Shown one piece after another: positions 22,301 through 37,300 of a stretch of 64,000 nucleotides of DNA. The notes under the pieces are model-generated. The model was given only the letters and a program-made list of their open reading frames with translations, searched no databases and was not told the origin of the DNA. The DNA is from Schistosoma haematobium (Eukaryota > Platyhelminthes > Trematoda > Strigeidida > Schistosomatidae). How positions within the stretch are numbered: position 1 is the stretch's first letter; every line of letters starts with the position of its first letter. Made by a program: the position numbers and the translations under genes. The DNA lies in contig NC_067197.1 of NCBI RefSeq assembly GCF_000699445.3, positions 4,594,152-4,658,151 on the forward strand, written 5' to 3'.

Positions 22301-25300
22301 ATGAATAGAAAATGTTTACAGATGCCACAGAAGTTAACTGATTACAAGTGGATATTGGAAATTCACCAACTAATTTATAACTGTTATTGGCACAACTTCT
22401 ATAAATTAAAACAAGAATAAACAAACAGTTAAATGAAACCAATATGATAATTAGGTATTATTAAAAAAAATGTAATGGAAAACCAGCATCTAATTTGATA
22501 GCTTACTTAGATACTTATGCCTGTTACCGCTCGTGAAGGAGCATAGGCCGTTCACCAACATTCTTTATCCAACTCTGTCCTGAGTAATCCTTCCCAGTTC
22601 TTTCTAGTTGCTATTCATCCTTTTCATGTCTGTTTCTGATTCGCGACGCAATGTGTTCTTTGGTCTTCCTTCCGGTGGATTGAATGGAGCTGGCCTATTC
22701 AAGAGTTCTTCGAAGTGTTCCACCCATCTGTTACTCTGTACTTGAATCTTGGTGATTGTATTGCATTCTTTGTCTTTAACTGGTCTCTCTGGTTTATTAT
22801 ATTTCTCTATCAGTTTCTTCGTTGTGTCATATAGTTGTTTCATATTTCCTCCTCATCCAGTTTTTTCCCCTGTCGTTGTTAGGTGTCTTCCATATATTTC
22901 TGCTTGCCAACTCTAATGCTCCTCTTCACTTGCATGTTTGCCTTTGTGTATTCATAATTTGATAAGAATATATATATAACTTCATCACTAGGACTGAGAT
23001 TTAGTGTTATTAATTTTACTACTCTTTACTTGATCTGCCTGGTACGGTGAGATCTTGAGGAACAAGTATCCCAGACAGTACAGCTCAGTAAGATCATCAC
23101 AGTGGTTAAACACAGTTGTCACATCATAGTAATAGTTAGTCGAGGAAGTGACAAGTAAAAACAGGAGATCCTTGGTTGTTTTGTCAGCTTTACTTCCACC
23201 TCCGGTTGACCTTGACCTTTTCTAGTCTTTATTATTACAGTAGGATTATATCAATCAAGCACCAGTGTGACCAATAGACTAATTGATTATAGATATCATG
23301 CCGCATTTTGTTTGATATTTGATAACCGGTGGACATTGATATGAAACGCTTAAGCTTCATGCTAGTTGGTACTTGTCAGCAATGTAAGTATTCGATTTCA
23401 GCTCAGTTTCTGACATTGGGTAACACGAATTCGAATACAACCGGGAGCCTCAATTACATAAAGAATACAGGTATTAGTAACTGACAAGTGAGTACCAACC
23501 AATATGGGACTCGGGTCAAGCAAAGGATCCTTCTGATTGTCTCCTTAACCAACTAATATCAATGATAATCTATAAACTATAATAATTATTTCATAGTTTA
23601 CATCACGGAAAAGTCTCAGACAATTATTGAAAACCAGAAAACATTGAACAACTGTTTCTTCTTAGCATAGGACTCCTCAACAGTGCATATCCAAGACCTT
23701 ACTGGGGACTAAACGTAGAACCCTCAAGCCTCAGGGTAAGCGCTGGCATCTAGTACTTTAGATATCTAAATCTAATCAACTTTAAACATTCTGTAATTAT
23801 TTTTCAACGCCATTCATGGGAGTTACCGCCTCATATCTTAAATGGTTGTCCAGCATTAGCTCATTTTTAATAGTTATCTAATCAAAACCGATCTGTTATA
23901 TAAACTATGAAATTCAAAGACTTCCATAACTTCTGTACAATAATATCATTGTGATTAACGTACATAATTACTGCTTAACACAATAAAATAAGATCACTAA
24001 TAATTCAGTCAGTCAGTCAGCTACAACGAAGGACCAGGCACATACATGCATCAGTCCAAGTTGCCATAACTCATTAACACAACAAGATAAACACCGAATC
24101 TATAGAACTAGTTAATTCAGAGGTGGCAATATATAAAAGAAAGATTGCAATAAGGATATAGTACAGGAAGAAAGAATTAGTTCGTAGAAAAAAAGATATA
24201 AAGCGATTTTAATCTCTTAGTTTAAGGGAAGACAGAGAGTGTATACACCGACGCCATTGTGATCGATTCTGAGCCATGTCACCAAGAGTCTTCAACCATT
24301 GGTTACGATAGTCACGCGGACCCCAACCAAGTAGTCTGCATCTACTACCATGGCTCAGACTACAAGTTAGTGACTTCAAGCACTGATGTCACGTTTTGGT
24401 TTGGCCGCCCCTAACTTTCTTCCAACCATCTCCAACACTAATAATTAAATATTGTTGAGCTTACTTTTTTAGAATATTCTCATTATTTGACAATGTATAT
24501 GTGTATAAACGTATTATATTTTTACTAATCAAATATACAAATGAATCCATGTAATGAAAGTTCCCAATAGATATATTATCTTCAAATGGTACATAACCAT
24601 AAGTATTCTTCTTCTAGAACAGATAAAAAAGAAAGAGAAGGTGAATCCTACATTTTATTCATTCAAATAAAAGTATATAGAATTTATATGATATTTGATC
24701 AGATTGAACGAATTGTTATCATTGTTTATTATTTCACAATTTTCAAATCAATCACATTAACTACTAATGAAATGATGATTGTCAGTTAGTGTTATAACGG
24801 TTGGTTTTCCACGTATGGGACGCTAATTTGCCTTAGACGAATATCTACACTAGATTCTCCTCCCAGTATCTATTCTACAGGACTTCAACACAAATCAGAT
24901 GATCAAAAACATGTGATTAGCCTGACCACAACGTGTTATGACCTTGCGTCTCCCAATTATTTTGTTTTTGCCAAAATCCCCGTCGCCAATTGTTATGACC
25001 TTGGATGTCTTGTTTTGCTACCACGCGACCTATCGACCAATCCGAATACGACTTATACGAATCTTCGCACTAGGCCAACCAATGACGTTCAACCGGTGTG
25101 GGCAGTTTAGTGTCCTTATTGGTCCTATGTCCTACGAGCCCTTCCACTTGAGTCCAGAACAAGATACCAGCTTCCGAATCAGAGCAGATCAGACCAGAAT
25201 CAGAGCAGATCGTTTATTTCAGGCATACTTAGTTTATATATCAATCACACAGACCGCAACGTACCATAAAATAGGAAATAATATTTGTACACAAATAAGC

Positions 25301-28300
25301 CCAAAAAGTGGCTGTGAATGTGGGAGGCAGTAGTTAGTAAACTGAACATAACTTAAGAACCGTAAATCGTACAATAATAAATTATAGGCCAAAATAAAGC
25401 TTGTCATAAGAGGGATATAAATATACATAGTGTAATTGTTGAGTAGTTATACAATAAGAATATCAGTCCATGAATAGTCCTCGGAAGTTACCTGTAACTT
25501 AATCTCCACTCGGATATAACACAACGTAAATATATTTCCATACCAAAACCCGACACAATCCAACAACAATGAACAATCAATAATAAGTGAGTAATAATAA
25601 TAAGAACAGGGGAATATATCATTCATCTGAAACCTGTCAGACTATCTACCAACCACTATCATTCTCGCCCACACATCAGTTAGCGTAGTGGAAATTTAAA
25701 AGTCAATGAGAAGATAGTGATGATAATAGTTAAAATCATTTGTATGTTTTGCAGTACTGCAACGTAATGATGTTCATATTTTGTTGAATGAAAAATGTTT
25801 GAACATAAGAACTGAAATAATCAATGGTGTTGATCAGTTATTTTACGATATAAATCCGACATGAAGGGTATGTGACTAAAGGAGTCTTAACAGTGAATTT
25901 GATTATCGATGTCTACGAAGCATTGTTCATGTACGGTCGGATCGCCGAGTGATTATCCTTACGGTTTAAAATAACGTTTTTTTGTACAGGTCGTAGATCG
26001 ATTGAAGAGTTTGTGAAGTTTTATCACCTTTGGTGGTTAAGACATATGTCAGGCACGTTTTACTACCACCCATCTGGACGCTCTCCATTGGATTGCACAA
26101 GAGTTAGGTGTGTGAGAAAAGAATGGTCTTGATAGAGTTTTGTTCTCTTCTCATCGTTCTTCTGAACGATGAAAGCCCCACGATCAAACCATCCAGCTCA
26201 GAGGGCAAAACTCCATCAAAATCATGCACCTGAGCCACAAATCTTTTCCACCATATCAAAATCATATGAGTGTAGTACGCTTCTCGTTGTTCGAAAGTGG
26301 GAGGATTTCGCCAAAAGACAGGCTTCTACTCAAGAACAACTGTATTTTCTCCACAAGTGTCTTCGTCAGCATGTTCTAAAAATAAGTATAAGATACAGAC
26401 CTCCAATCAATTGCTCATTGGAATGGAGAATAGCTGAGCAAAGTGGAAGAAAAATGTTACACATAAAGAACGGTCAAACTAAGTTGTAGTGTAAATCCAC
26501 GTAGTTATTTACCGTTGAAGTAAGATATTTCAAAGATGTAGGCTTTTCAGAGTAGGCCGGAAATGTAACCAACTTGGAGAGATTAAAGTGTTTTGAGCAG
26601 TTTTTAAATGCTCAGTCATTCACGATTTACGTATATTTCAGATGTGAAATAAACAAAGCTTCAAAATTATCATCACTGATCCTGGTATCTCAAATGATGA
26701 GGTGATTCACTTTCAGTGATGTAGATTAGATAGATGTTTATAACGGATGAGTTGTTTTCTCACTTCAAATCTACAAATACACTATTTAATCATTCCACTT
26801 TGGGATATTGTTCATATTTTGTCTGATTGAGAATGGTAACTGGTGAATTTTTTTTTTTTAAGTTCCCTGCTTAGATTTTGAAGCATAACAGGAGTTTGTT
26901 TAGATCTTGTTAAGGTTAACTAGTGTATTCGATTTATAGCTAGTGAAAGTAAGATGTGATTTGTCACTGAGCGTAAACTGACACGCACAGTTTACCGACT
27001 ATTTAATCTGCGATTCTCTTTCCCATTACTGATTTGTACTCTGAACTTATCGAGCATAAACTGCTTGTAATTGTGTTTAACAAAGTATTGAGTAAAACAT
27101 CTCCTGGTTTTCGATATTTGCTTGCCTTATCTTTGGGAATAAAATTCTGCGACATAAATGAAAAAGTTAACAAAATCAACACACATGTTCAATTCGAAAA
27201 CTTAATCAAACAAACAAATGGTCTTAATCCAATTTCTGATCAAGAATTCCAACGTTTCAAATCTACTCTTCTTGACAGCTGCAACCAATATATTAGCACA
27301 AAAGTAACAGGCAAAAGTCTACTAACAAAAGAACATAGAAATCAGATAAAACTACTTAGAAATAATAAAGACTTGATCATAACACGTCCAGATAAAGGTG
27401 CTGGTTTAGTGCTGCTAGATCGCAAGGATTATGTTGAAAAAATGGCAACGTTGTTATCAGATGACACTGAATTCTCAAAACCCAACAATGAGAAAAACAA
27501 GACTGAAATTATAGAAAAGCAACTAATTGACGTCCTTAAGAAAATGAAAAAAGAGCAGTTAATCAACGAACAGGTATTTGAGCACATGAGACCAACAGCA
27601 TCGATAATACCGCGATTATACGGTTTGCCAAAAATACACAAACCTGGCCTACCTCTTAGACCGATTCTCGATATGTCTGGATCCCCTTACCACCCTATAG
27701 CAAAGTGGTTGGCGAATCTCTTAGAACCCGTTAGAAAACTCATTTGTAAACATTCTGTACGTGATACTTTTGAATTTATCGAGCACATAAAAGAAGTGAA
27801 TGTAAGTGGCAAAATTATGCTATCTCTGGATGTGGAATCATTATTCACTAATGTTACACTTACAGAGACCAATAATTTTATCCGCAAGTACATATATAAT
27901 AATGAGATAAACATCGGAATACCGGATGTTTATTAGAAGAAACTATTACTACGTTGCACTTGCAATGTACAGTTCACATTCAACAACGTAATTTATAGAC
28001 AGAAGGATGGTATAGCAATGGGATCCCCGCTTGGTCCATTACTGGCAGATTGCTTCATGGCCAGTTTAGAAAACAACCAACTTAAAAGAATTATAGAAAA
28101 CCTCCACTTATATAAAAGGTATATGGATGATATCTTTATCATTTGTGATAACAAATGTAACTTAAGTGATCTCCTAAATACATTTAATAATTGTCACCCA
28201 TCAATAAAATTCACAATTGAAGTTGAAAGCAAACAAAATATTCACTTCCTTGATGTAGATATAACAAGGAAACAAGATGGTACTTTAAAAAGACCTATCT

Positions 28301-31300
28301 ACAGGAAACCCATGTGGAATGGCCAACTATCAAATTTCCACAGTTGGGTTCCCATCAGCCGAAAAAGAAACTTAATAATAACTCTCGCCACAAGAATACG
28401 AAGAATCTGTAGCCCTGAGGTCGTAGAGGAAGAATTGAGTTTTTTAAAAGAGATACTTATCAAAAACGGATATCCTTCTATATTCATTGGTAAGGACATG
28501 AAACCGAAAATGCCAAGACCACAAACAACTGCAGTAGAAAAGAAAATTTTATACATGAACATCGACTTCAAAGGTGATAGAGCCGCATATATCTTAAAGA
28601 GGAGAATTTCAGATTCTTTAAAAAGAACATTCTTCGCAGCAACATCGCGAATATTATTCTCCAGCCGATCACTGTTCGCCAATAATCTGAAAGATAAATT
28701 ATCGCATCTGACCAATTCAATGTGCATTTACCAATTTACCTGCTCTTGTGGAGCTAGGTATATAGGTCGTTCGATGCGTACTTTATCCAAAAGAATTCAA
28801 GAACATTGTCCGGCGTGGCTAAGAAGAGGAGGCAGCGGCTCAATAAGAAGTTCTATAGTCGAACACCTTGTGAACACAGGTCACTCAATCAAGACAGACT
28901 CTGCGTTCAAAGTCATCTACAAGGTAAGTAGAAGCCTTCCTAAGACAATTAGACTACATCTCCTTTGCATTGCCGAGGCAATAGCCATACATTTTGAAAA
29001 ACCAGAATTATGTGTACAAAAGAGACTGGTACAACCTCTTCTTTTACCGTGGTCTTAATGTATTAAAATTTTTTCTTTTTCTCATTACTCTTGTTCTTTT
29101 ACAGCCACCTGCTTCACCTTCCATCTTCCCTTCAAATCTTGTACCCCCAACCGGTTTGTTTTTATTTCAACGATCATTCCGATTACATTTCATCTCTGTT
29201 TCAACATTTTATGTTATTTTATCATGCTGAGCTACTCTTACCCGATGAATATCTAAGCCATTAACTATCAAACTTTCCTTGTTTTTTAAAAAAAAATTTT
29301 TTCTAATAGCTTTGTTTATTTAACCTCACCGTCACCATGTATATCATAAGTTTATTATCAGTATTATTATCACCCTGTAAAAATAAGTATATATATTTGC
29401 GATTGTACAGCTTTGAAAATGAATTCGCCGAAAAGAGAACTCTTCGCTGAACTAATCTTTCTTTCTTATTTAATCGTGTATTTGTTGTAACGTGATCCAG
29501 AGTTTGTATAGAGGGTATCGATCGGGTATTCATTCTGGTGGTAGTGAGATCTCGGTCACTGGTCGTAAAATCGTAGAATAGTAGTTAAAGCAAAAAATAT
29601 TTTTATTTGTCTGTTATAATAGTATTGTTTTCAGGTATTTTTCACTATTTCAACGAAGAACTGAGCAAAACAGGAATATATTAACGAAATTTTTATATTA
29701 CTTTTCTGTGAATGACTTTGCCATAAATCTATAAATTACTAGGTTGAAATCATGAGTCGATTGAAGCTAGACCACCATGGGAAACCTGGAAGCACTAGAC
29801 GGTTTTCCATGGTGGTCTGGCTTCAATCGACTCATGATTTCAACCTATGAAATTTCTAAAAAAACTCTCCACAAAACTCATTCTGACTATAAATTACTTT
29901 GTATCTTTCTCCAAAAAGTCACAAGTTAGAGAAACCATAAGGAATTTAAGAAATATTAAATGTTATAGTTTGCGTCACGGATTGACTTTAGTCAAACAAA
30001 CATAAAAATCAAGAAGTACTGGACGAGTGTTTCGTCTTAGCTTGGAAGAGAGAGAGGCAGTTCTCGGAGTTATAGTGAGTAGCTATAATCAGTAGAAATC
30101 AGTCGTATTCAGCAACATATATTACCGATAAAAGGTGATAATAGTTGTGTAACGTCAGTGATAGATTGAACTTGAGAATGTGAACCATGAGATGATCTAA
30201 AGTCTAAGCGCTTGCTCGAACCTGAAGGTCCTAGGATAAACCTCATATGGAGTGGTAGATGAGTACTATAGTGATTCATATACCAAGGTGAACCAGTTGT
30301 TTAGTGATTGCTAGTTTTCAGTCGTTGCTCAGTCAGTCTGTAATATGAACTGCAAACTGGATTTTTAAAATCTATTCTGTCATATTTAAGTTAACCTACC
30401 ATACATAAATCAATATATAAAATAGTTGGTTATTAAAATTTATTTGTGGTTTTGTAGCAAATTTTCTGTTAGAAAAAATAAAAACTAACAGACCTTCAGG
30501 CTAACTTTTTCTCCGTAATCATTTGTAGCTCCTTTGTGTATTGAATCGAATATAAGTTGAGTTACTGACCCGATTTTAGTGGTCACGTTTTTATTCAATC
30601 CTTTTACACCTATTCTCCAAATACGCGCAGTTCGGTCCGACGAACAAGTTAGCAACAAACAACTATCCGTCGACCAAGAAGCCCAGAGAAGAGGACCTAA
30701 ATGGCCACGTAATGCTTCAGCTGAAGGAAATAACTTCTTTCGTTTTTCTTCCAATGTGTTTTGATCACGTCGAGTAATCAGACAAATCCCATTACCCAAA
30801 CATGATGCCAAGCTACTGCCATTAGCTTTAACATTAAGTAAATGAGAGGAGAAAGATCGAAATGTGCTATCGTTTCGGACTGAAAATTGATAAAAGCTGA
30901 AGAGTAATAATTCAATTTTTAATGGCTTGGGTTATTCCATTGTTGATATTTCGACTAGAATTTAGTAAGTCTTGTTTGAAATACGTACATCCTGTGTAGA
31001 TTGTTTCAATATGGTCATTGACACGTTTGTATAGAATAGAAGGAATGAAGCTAGCAGTGGATTGCAAGATGGGTTCTTATTAGTGACTTGTGCCTGCAAC
31101 CCAGAATTGATGTACTTTCCGGGACTCAACCCAGTACCGTTCAATTCAAACGTCTCGGAAGCAAACCCAATCGACGTGTCGGAACATGGATTTCACTGCT
31201 AGCTACATCCCATCTATTATATAAACTTGACGAGTATGTTAGGGAAAAAACCACCTGTAGTTCTTCTCGGGTCACAACCGGTCCCAAGAACGGATAAAAC

Positions 31301-34300
31301 TTTGGGGATGGGTTTAGCAACTTCATTCCGTAGAAGGGTGCCTCTCTAGAAAAACGCCAACTGGAGAGAAAGAAGGGTCGTACCATACTTGTTTATGATG
31401 AGGAAACTGATTCCGCACGAGAATTCGAGTAACACTAATCAACAATCATCTACTTCTTGTAGATGAGAGTAATTAATCAAAGCAAAATATGTCGACTAAT
31501 CATAGATAACCTAAGATCTGCCACGAATGTTTATCTAATAAGGTTGCTACACATATCTGTATAACGAACAAGAAAACTAATAATATAAGAAATAGAGTGG
31601 GCAATAATATCACTTAGTCATATACATTGTATATACACATATATTAAAGTTGTAACACAATATCAGCGCAGTGACGTGGACTTATCAAGATAAATGCCAG
31701 AGTAGAAGAGAAAGTAACAGTATCAGGGGTAGTAGGAAAGACTAGAAGTAGACTATATAATTTGAGAATAATGAGTTTAGGCGATAAAAAGTATACATAT
31801 TTTAAGACAAAGAATTAATGTATCTTTGCCATTGAGATCTGCTCCTCTGAAAATGCATTGAATGGTCTAGCGCCTTTAAGTGTATCTCATTCCACAAGTG
31901 ATATTTTAGGAACCTTAAATGTTTAGCCATCTTTATTAGTGAATTCCCTTAGTAAAACCACCCACTTGATGTCAATATGTTAACACCGCCCCTAGCAATT
32001 TTAACTAATTTGAATAACATAAACAGTATATCACTGTGTCACATGACACACGCATTTAGGTAGACCGGATTGATATATTTTGGTAATTACTGCTTTGTTG
32101 TTCCGTGCTCTCTGTTTTCGTTTTAATTTCTCTAGTTGTAGATAATTATCATTATTTCGATCTGGCACACGAATTGACCTTAATTACACCGTTCATAAAT
32201 CAACAGGCTGTCCATTTAAGAAATATTAAAAATTCCCGGCTGATGCATTGGATCGCTGTAATATATGTACTACTTAAACAACTACTGAACTAGTATACTT
32301 AAAACTTTCTTTTATCACATGTTTGTTCTGCACGTCTAACGTTATTATTTATATAAAATTGATCATGCCTGTAAACTGGCGTGAATTCTGTAATTATTAT
32401 TTTTCAGAATATAAAATTGTTATTATTATTATTCTGAGCTGTGTAACACTTCGTGTCTAGCCACTGATCACAGTTATCACGAGAACCTTACCCAGGTAGT
32501 CTGGACCTACCAAGATGGTTCAGTCTAACAGTTAGTGACTTCATGAACTGGCGACAAATCTTGGTTTGGTTGCCACTTGCTTTCTTTGAACCTGCTGCTA
32601 CTACACCAGCAAACCGCATTGAAAAATTGAGCAAGAGATATACAGTTGACAGAGAGGAAAAATAAAATTAGAAAATGAGAAGTATAGAATAGCACTATAG
32701 ATTAGAATTTCCAAAGATAGAGAGTGAATAAGGCCGTGTGACTGCAGTTGATTTTATGATATATCATCCGACGTGTTCAATTGTAGGTCACATTTATTGC
32801 TATGGTTTTAAGAAGTACGTGAGAATCATAAATACAGAAATCGACAACAATTAAAGTTAAATATCCGCTCGGAGTATGAGACGAAGCTACTAACTGTCGA
32901 TCATAGTAATGCCATGTAATCTGCACATTAGGTACCAAGCATATGATAGATACACTTACAACTAAACAGTTGTCTTGATCTTTTAGATATCTGACTACCA
33001 AATCCTGATGCTTAGTTGATATTGCTATAATAACAGATGATAATAATAATAATAATGTTTTGTCGATTCTCTCGACATTTGTGACAACTGTTATAATGAA
33101 TATGGAGATAACGAACTGATCTATGTTAGACAGTTATTGAAAACCTGTAAGTACCAGACAACCATTTCTTCCTAGTACAGGTCTTTTCAACAACGGACAT
33201 CCACGATCTTTTCACCGGAAATCGCACCCAAAACAGGCCCTGCACCCCAACACCTTAACTTCCAGACCTTCGAGTCAAGATTCAGTGGTGTACAAGTCTA
33301 AATTCAATCAGTCTGTGATATTGCTTAACCACAACCCTTTGTCTTCGATGGATACATTTTCTAACATCCGGCACGGTTGAAATCTACAACCCTCGTACTG
33401 TAATAATATATCTAGACATACATTATTGTTTGAAAATGTTGCACAAAATAATCTTCATATAATATTTTTCCGCTTGACTGTGTGTATTAGTTGAAATTAC
33501 ACTTAGTTTTCAAGTAAATTACTCACGTGAATAGGCAACTTTATAGATTGGTGTAGTACAAGAGTCGACATATCCACTTATTTGAAGAACATTTGGAAGT
33601 TCATCAGTATTCGGATAAGATTTAGTTAATTTTCTGTTTTGAGTAAAAGAAATATAGAGAAATTGTACACTTTGTAAACTATACAGAACAATATACTTTT
33701 ATGAAGAACAACATTTTGAAGTGATTATAATGGGATTGTAATAAATTGAATGTCTTCAGTGAAAAACAAAATGTTTTGTTTAATTTTAAAGTTTTTTTTC
33801 AACATCATCTCAATTTCTATGTAGAATGAATTGTGTCGGGTAAATGAGGAGATGTAAGATTACAAATAGCGACAGTGGTTTAAATTTGACAACAAATGAC
33901 ATGAATTGACTCTATTTAAAGTTAGTTCACTTAATTCTCAATGACATGAACAATATCGAAATTTAGAATCAGTTCATCTAGTATTATATCTGGTACCTAG
34001 ATGCGCCATATTGACTTTCTAACCACATTTTGGTCCCCCGAGAAATATCCCACACTCAAGACCAAAACAGAAGACAAAATGCCAAAAGAATGGACGGGAG
34101 CTCTGTTTACAATGTCAAATTAGGTATAGAACACAAGGATACATACATGTTTGTGTAACCTTGGTGTTCGAGAAGCTTCCGAAAACATGCTAAATTTAAT
34201 AACAAGGTCCATAACTATCCAATCAGAGCATAACACTTAACCCAGTGTTTTTCGACAAGGTCTCTAGGAAATTCCCATTCAACGCTGATTTTCAACTTTT

Positions 34301-37300
34301 CCTCAGCTTCTGAGGATTTTGACGGGGAGTCCTCGAGGGTTCCAATACTAAAAAGGTATATTTATCATACAATAACTGATATGAAAGGATAAGATGACAT
34401 TGTGTAGGTCAATATTTTTCGTATGAATTCCAGCCAGGGTGACAAGTGAGAACTTTGTTCAGTGTAACGTTTTGAGATCAATATTTTCTGATATCAATTC
34501 GGTACAAACTCTGTTCTATATGGCAAGTGTGAACTCTCATTCATCGTGACACCTTTATTCCTTGTATTGAGAGTCAGATGAACTATATTTATTGTTTTTT
34601 TTACAGTAACTATAACTATTCTCGCCACATGTGATGCCACAAAGGGTGCTTGAAATGTGGTATATAAATGATTGTATTGTAGGCTAATGATGATATGATT
34701 TTGGGACTTGTTTTTAAGGAGTCAATAGATTTTCATTGCATCAGTTTTTCATGTTCTCACTTTGCATTGTGGGAACCGTAATGGTCTCCGTTTACCAGTA
34801 TAAGCGGTAAAATCGAGGGATTGGAGTGGTTTCTGATCGTTAAGTAGAAGCAATAAGGATGGGGACTCGACAGAGTTGATACGTTAATAGCAGTGACAAT
34901 TCATCAAATATAACAGTTTGTTACCCAATTACAACAGTGCCGATAAACCCAATTTACTAGTCATATTAGTAGCGATTCTGGGATATAACAGTAACATCAT
35001 CTGAAGACGAGGAGTCGCTTGATAATACTGGCCTAATAATTCCAAGTCATAGCTTATGAAGCTAACTAAGCTGGAATTTTGATTATTATCTACCGATAAT
35101 ATTGGATTGTAGAGACTTTATGCTCCAAATTGTCTGTAGTTAAACTTCGAAATTTCAGTATAAATGGTGATTAGTATCTTGTTCTTTAGAAAATCTGGAC
35201 GTATTATTGAGTTTGTGCGTGGGCTTCCAAATAATCCAAACTATAAAAATAGCTGTCCAGTTCTAACTAGTTCTTAATAGTTTGCCAACTTGAGAAGTAT
35301 TGTTATGGAACAGATTTCATTCATAGTTTATTTACTACAACAATCAAGACACATGAGAAAGTGGAGATGGGTAATATCGATTTCTTTTTATACATTAATT
35401 CTTTTGTATCAAAATTCATTAAAAAAAAATAACAAACTTATAAGTTCATTTTAATGACTAGTAACAGAGGATTAAGAAAAAGGAGAAAACTTACGTAAGC
35501 TTCTCTTCATTCCCTAAGTTTAAAGCATTTCTTTGTTTTGAACGTTCATAAATCAAGGGATGAAACATTTTACGCCTAAAAGAAGAAGTTTTACCGCTAG
35601 ATCTCAATCATCTTTTAATTGTTTAGTATTTAAATGAATGTTTATATTGAAGTACTCACTTTTTACGAAAACTATTCAAGAGGAATTATTGTCGTATGTA
35701 GAAAAGTTCAAGTAAACAATCTTAGTTAAAATCCATAAAAAACAGACAGCAGTCACATCTAACTTGAGTCTATAATTTGCAGTTAAAATATTCAAACATT
35801 GCCTACTTCAATGTGTACTATATGTAAGTGCAGAAGTAGGTTAGAAGAAAACTAGGAGTGGCCCAATCTAAAACGTAGCCTCAATCTATGAAGTCAGTAA
35901 CTGTCAGATTGCACAATGATCGTAGATGCAAACTACTAGATTGAGATTCAAGCGATTATTGTAATCAGTAGTTGAAAACGTTGGATGATATAAAACATAA
36001 TCAGTCGAAATGATGAAAATACCTACGGTGTATGTGAAAACTGAACATTTGCATTTTTCATAGTGAGAAATCTTTGTGTATTATTGTCATTTTCTGTTGA
36101 GATGATATAAACAGATACTGATTATAGCTCGATGCAAGCACGCAAGATAAATACTGTTGGCAGATTTAGATTTATTTCACCATTGAAATACAAAACTTTC
36201 GGTCATAAAAATGATAAATCTTCTGACTAACTGCTTGAATCGGTTTCTTAAGCTCTTCTGATAACCTCAGGCTAAATTTACACAACTTGAACATGAGAGG
36301 AAAGGAGTGTATTATGGAAAAAACGCTTTACTCCAAGGTTAGTTTATGCACAGAGAACTGAGTGTATTTATAGCACTACAGATGGCCTTGGGCTTCTGGA
36401 ACCCTGCCAAACATAGAAGCACGACTGATAATCATCCAATCAGAAGTGTGACACGTGACGCATTACTTCCTAGATGCTCCTGAGAAACTTCTTCTCAATG
36501 CTGATTCGGTAAAATGTTTTTCAGCGTTTTCAGGGGGACTTTTGGCTCTTCCCGAGGAATTTCCTGGGTTTCCCCGACAAGCAAATACACTTACATGTGT
36601 AGTTTTCGTGCACTGATTTTTTCTGAACAAATCTCACATTAAATCAATGTTAGCGAATTTCTTACGAAGCAGGGGGTGTCATACTGGATTAGTACATGAC
36701 CTCACTATTTATTCATTACTAACACCTATCTCTTTTATAAAAAAAATAGGTCCTGAGTATAAATGGTTAGAAGATATAGACGTGATATGACCATTTATAA
36801 GGAAGTATGTTGGAAGAATGGTCAGGACGGTTAAACCATTACTTAGCATCATTCGACGAAGTCATTGACTGTTGAACTGAACTGCGTCAAGAGAAATAGA
36901 CTTCCGGATTGTGATTTCATACCTTTTACCCTTAATTTGAGTTGTTCTTTTCAAACCCCATGTTTAGATAGCTAGTATTATAGGTATTGTTATTTCTGCT
37001 TGGCTATTTTTAATTTGGTTAGTGTGCTTATGTATAGTGTGATAATTTTTGGCCGATACAAATATACACCTAGTCCTATTTTATTTCTAATTGGCCACTA
37101 TAGGAAATATTGCGAGCGATAATAAGACTTACATTGGTTCTTGTTTCGCATAACCAGAAGATTTGATTTTATGTCCAAATGTGACTGGTTTGTCTAATGT
37201 TTTATTTAATGTTGAAAATTGACTTTTATTTCTGTTACTGCCATTATTTTGAAAGAGCTGATGTTTGTTGCAAGTATTCAACACGGAATTCGTTAACAGA

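Noticed and set aside
29380..29470. Hammerhead in the Penelope 3' UTR
   Set aside because: Hammerheads are known in some Penelope elements, but no CUGANGA plus GAAA plus NUH set with stems was found here.
30962..31386. Two minus-strand open frames upstream of WD40 exon 30494-30879
   Set aside because: The first, and the end of the second, match an Sm-alpha-like repeat (tRNA-like box and post-hammerhead part). The rest of the second gave no usable splice sites, and the two are in different frames with stops between them.
32777..33001. Minus-strand open frame with WD40-like text ([20 protein letters not shown]) after an AG acceptor
   Set aside because: Might be a missing WD40-gene exon, but no donor with the needed phase was found and the similarity is weak, so it was not added to the model.
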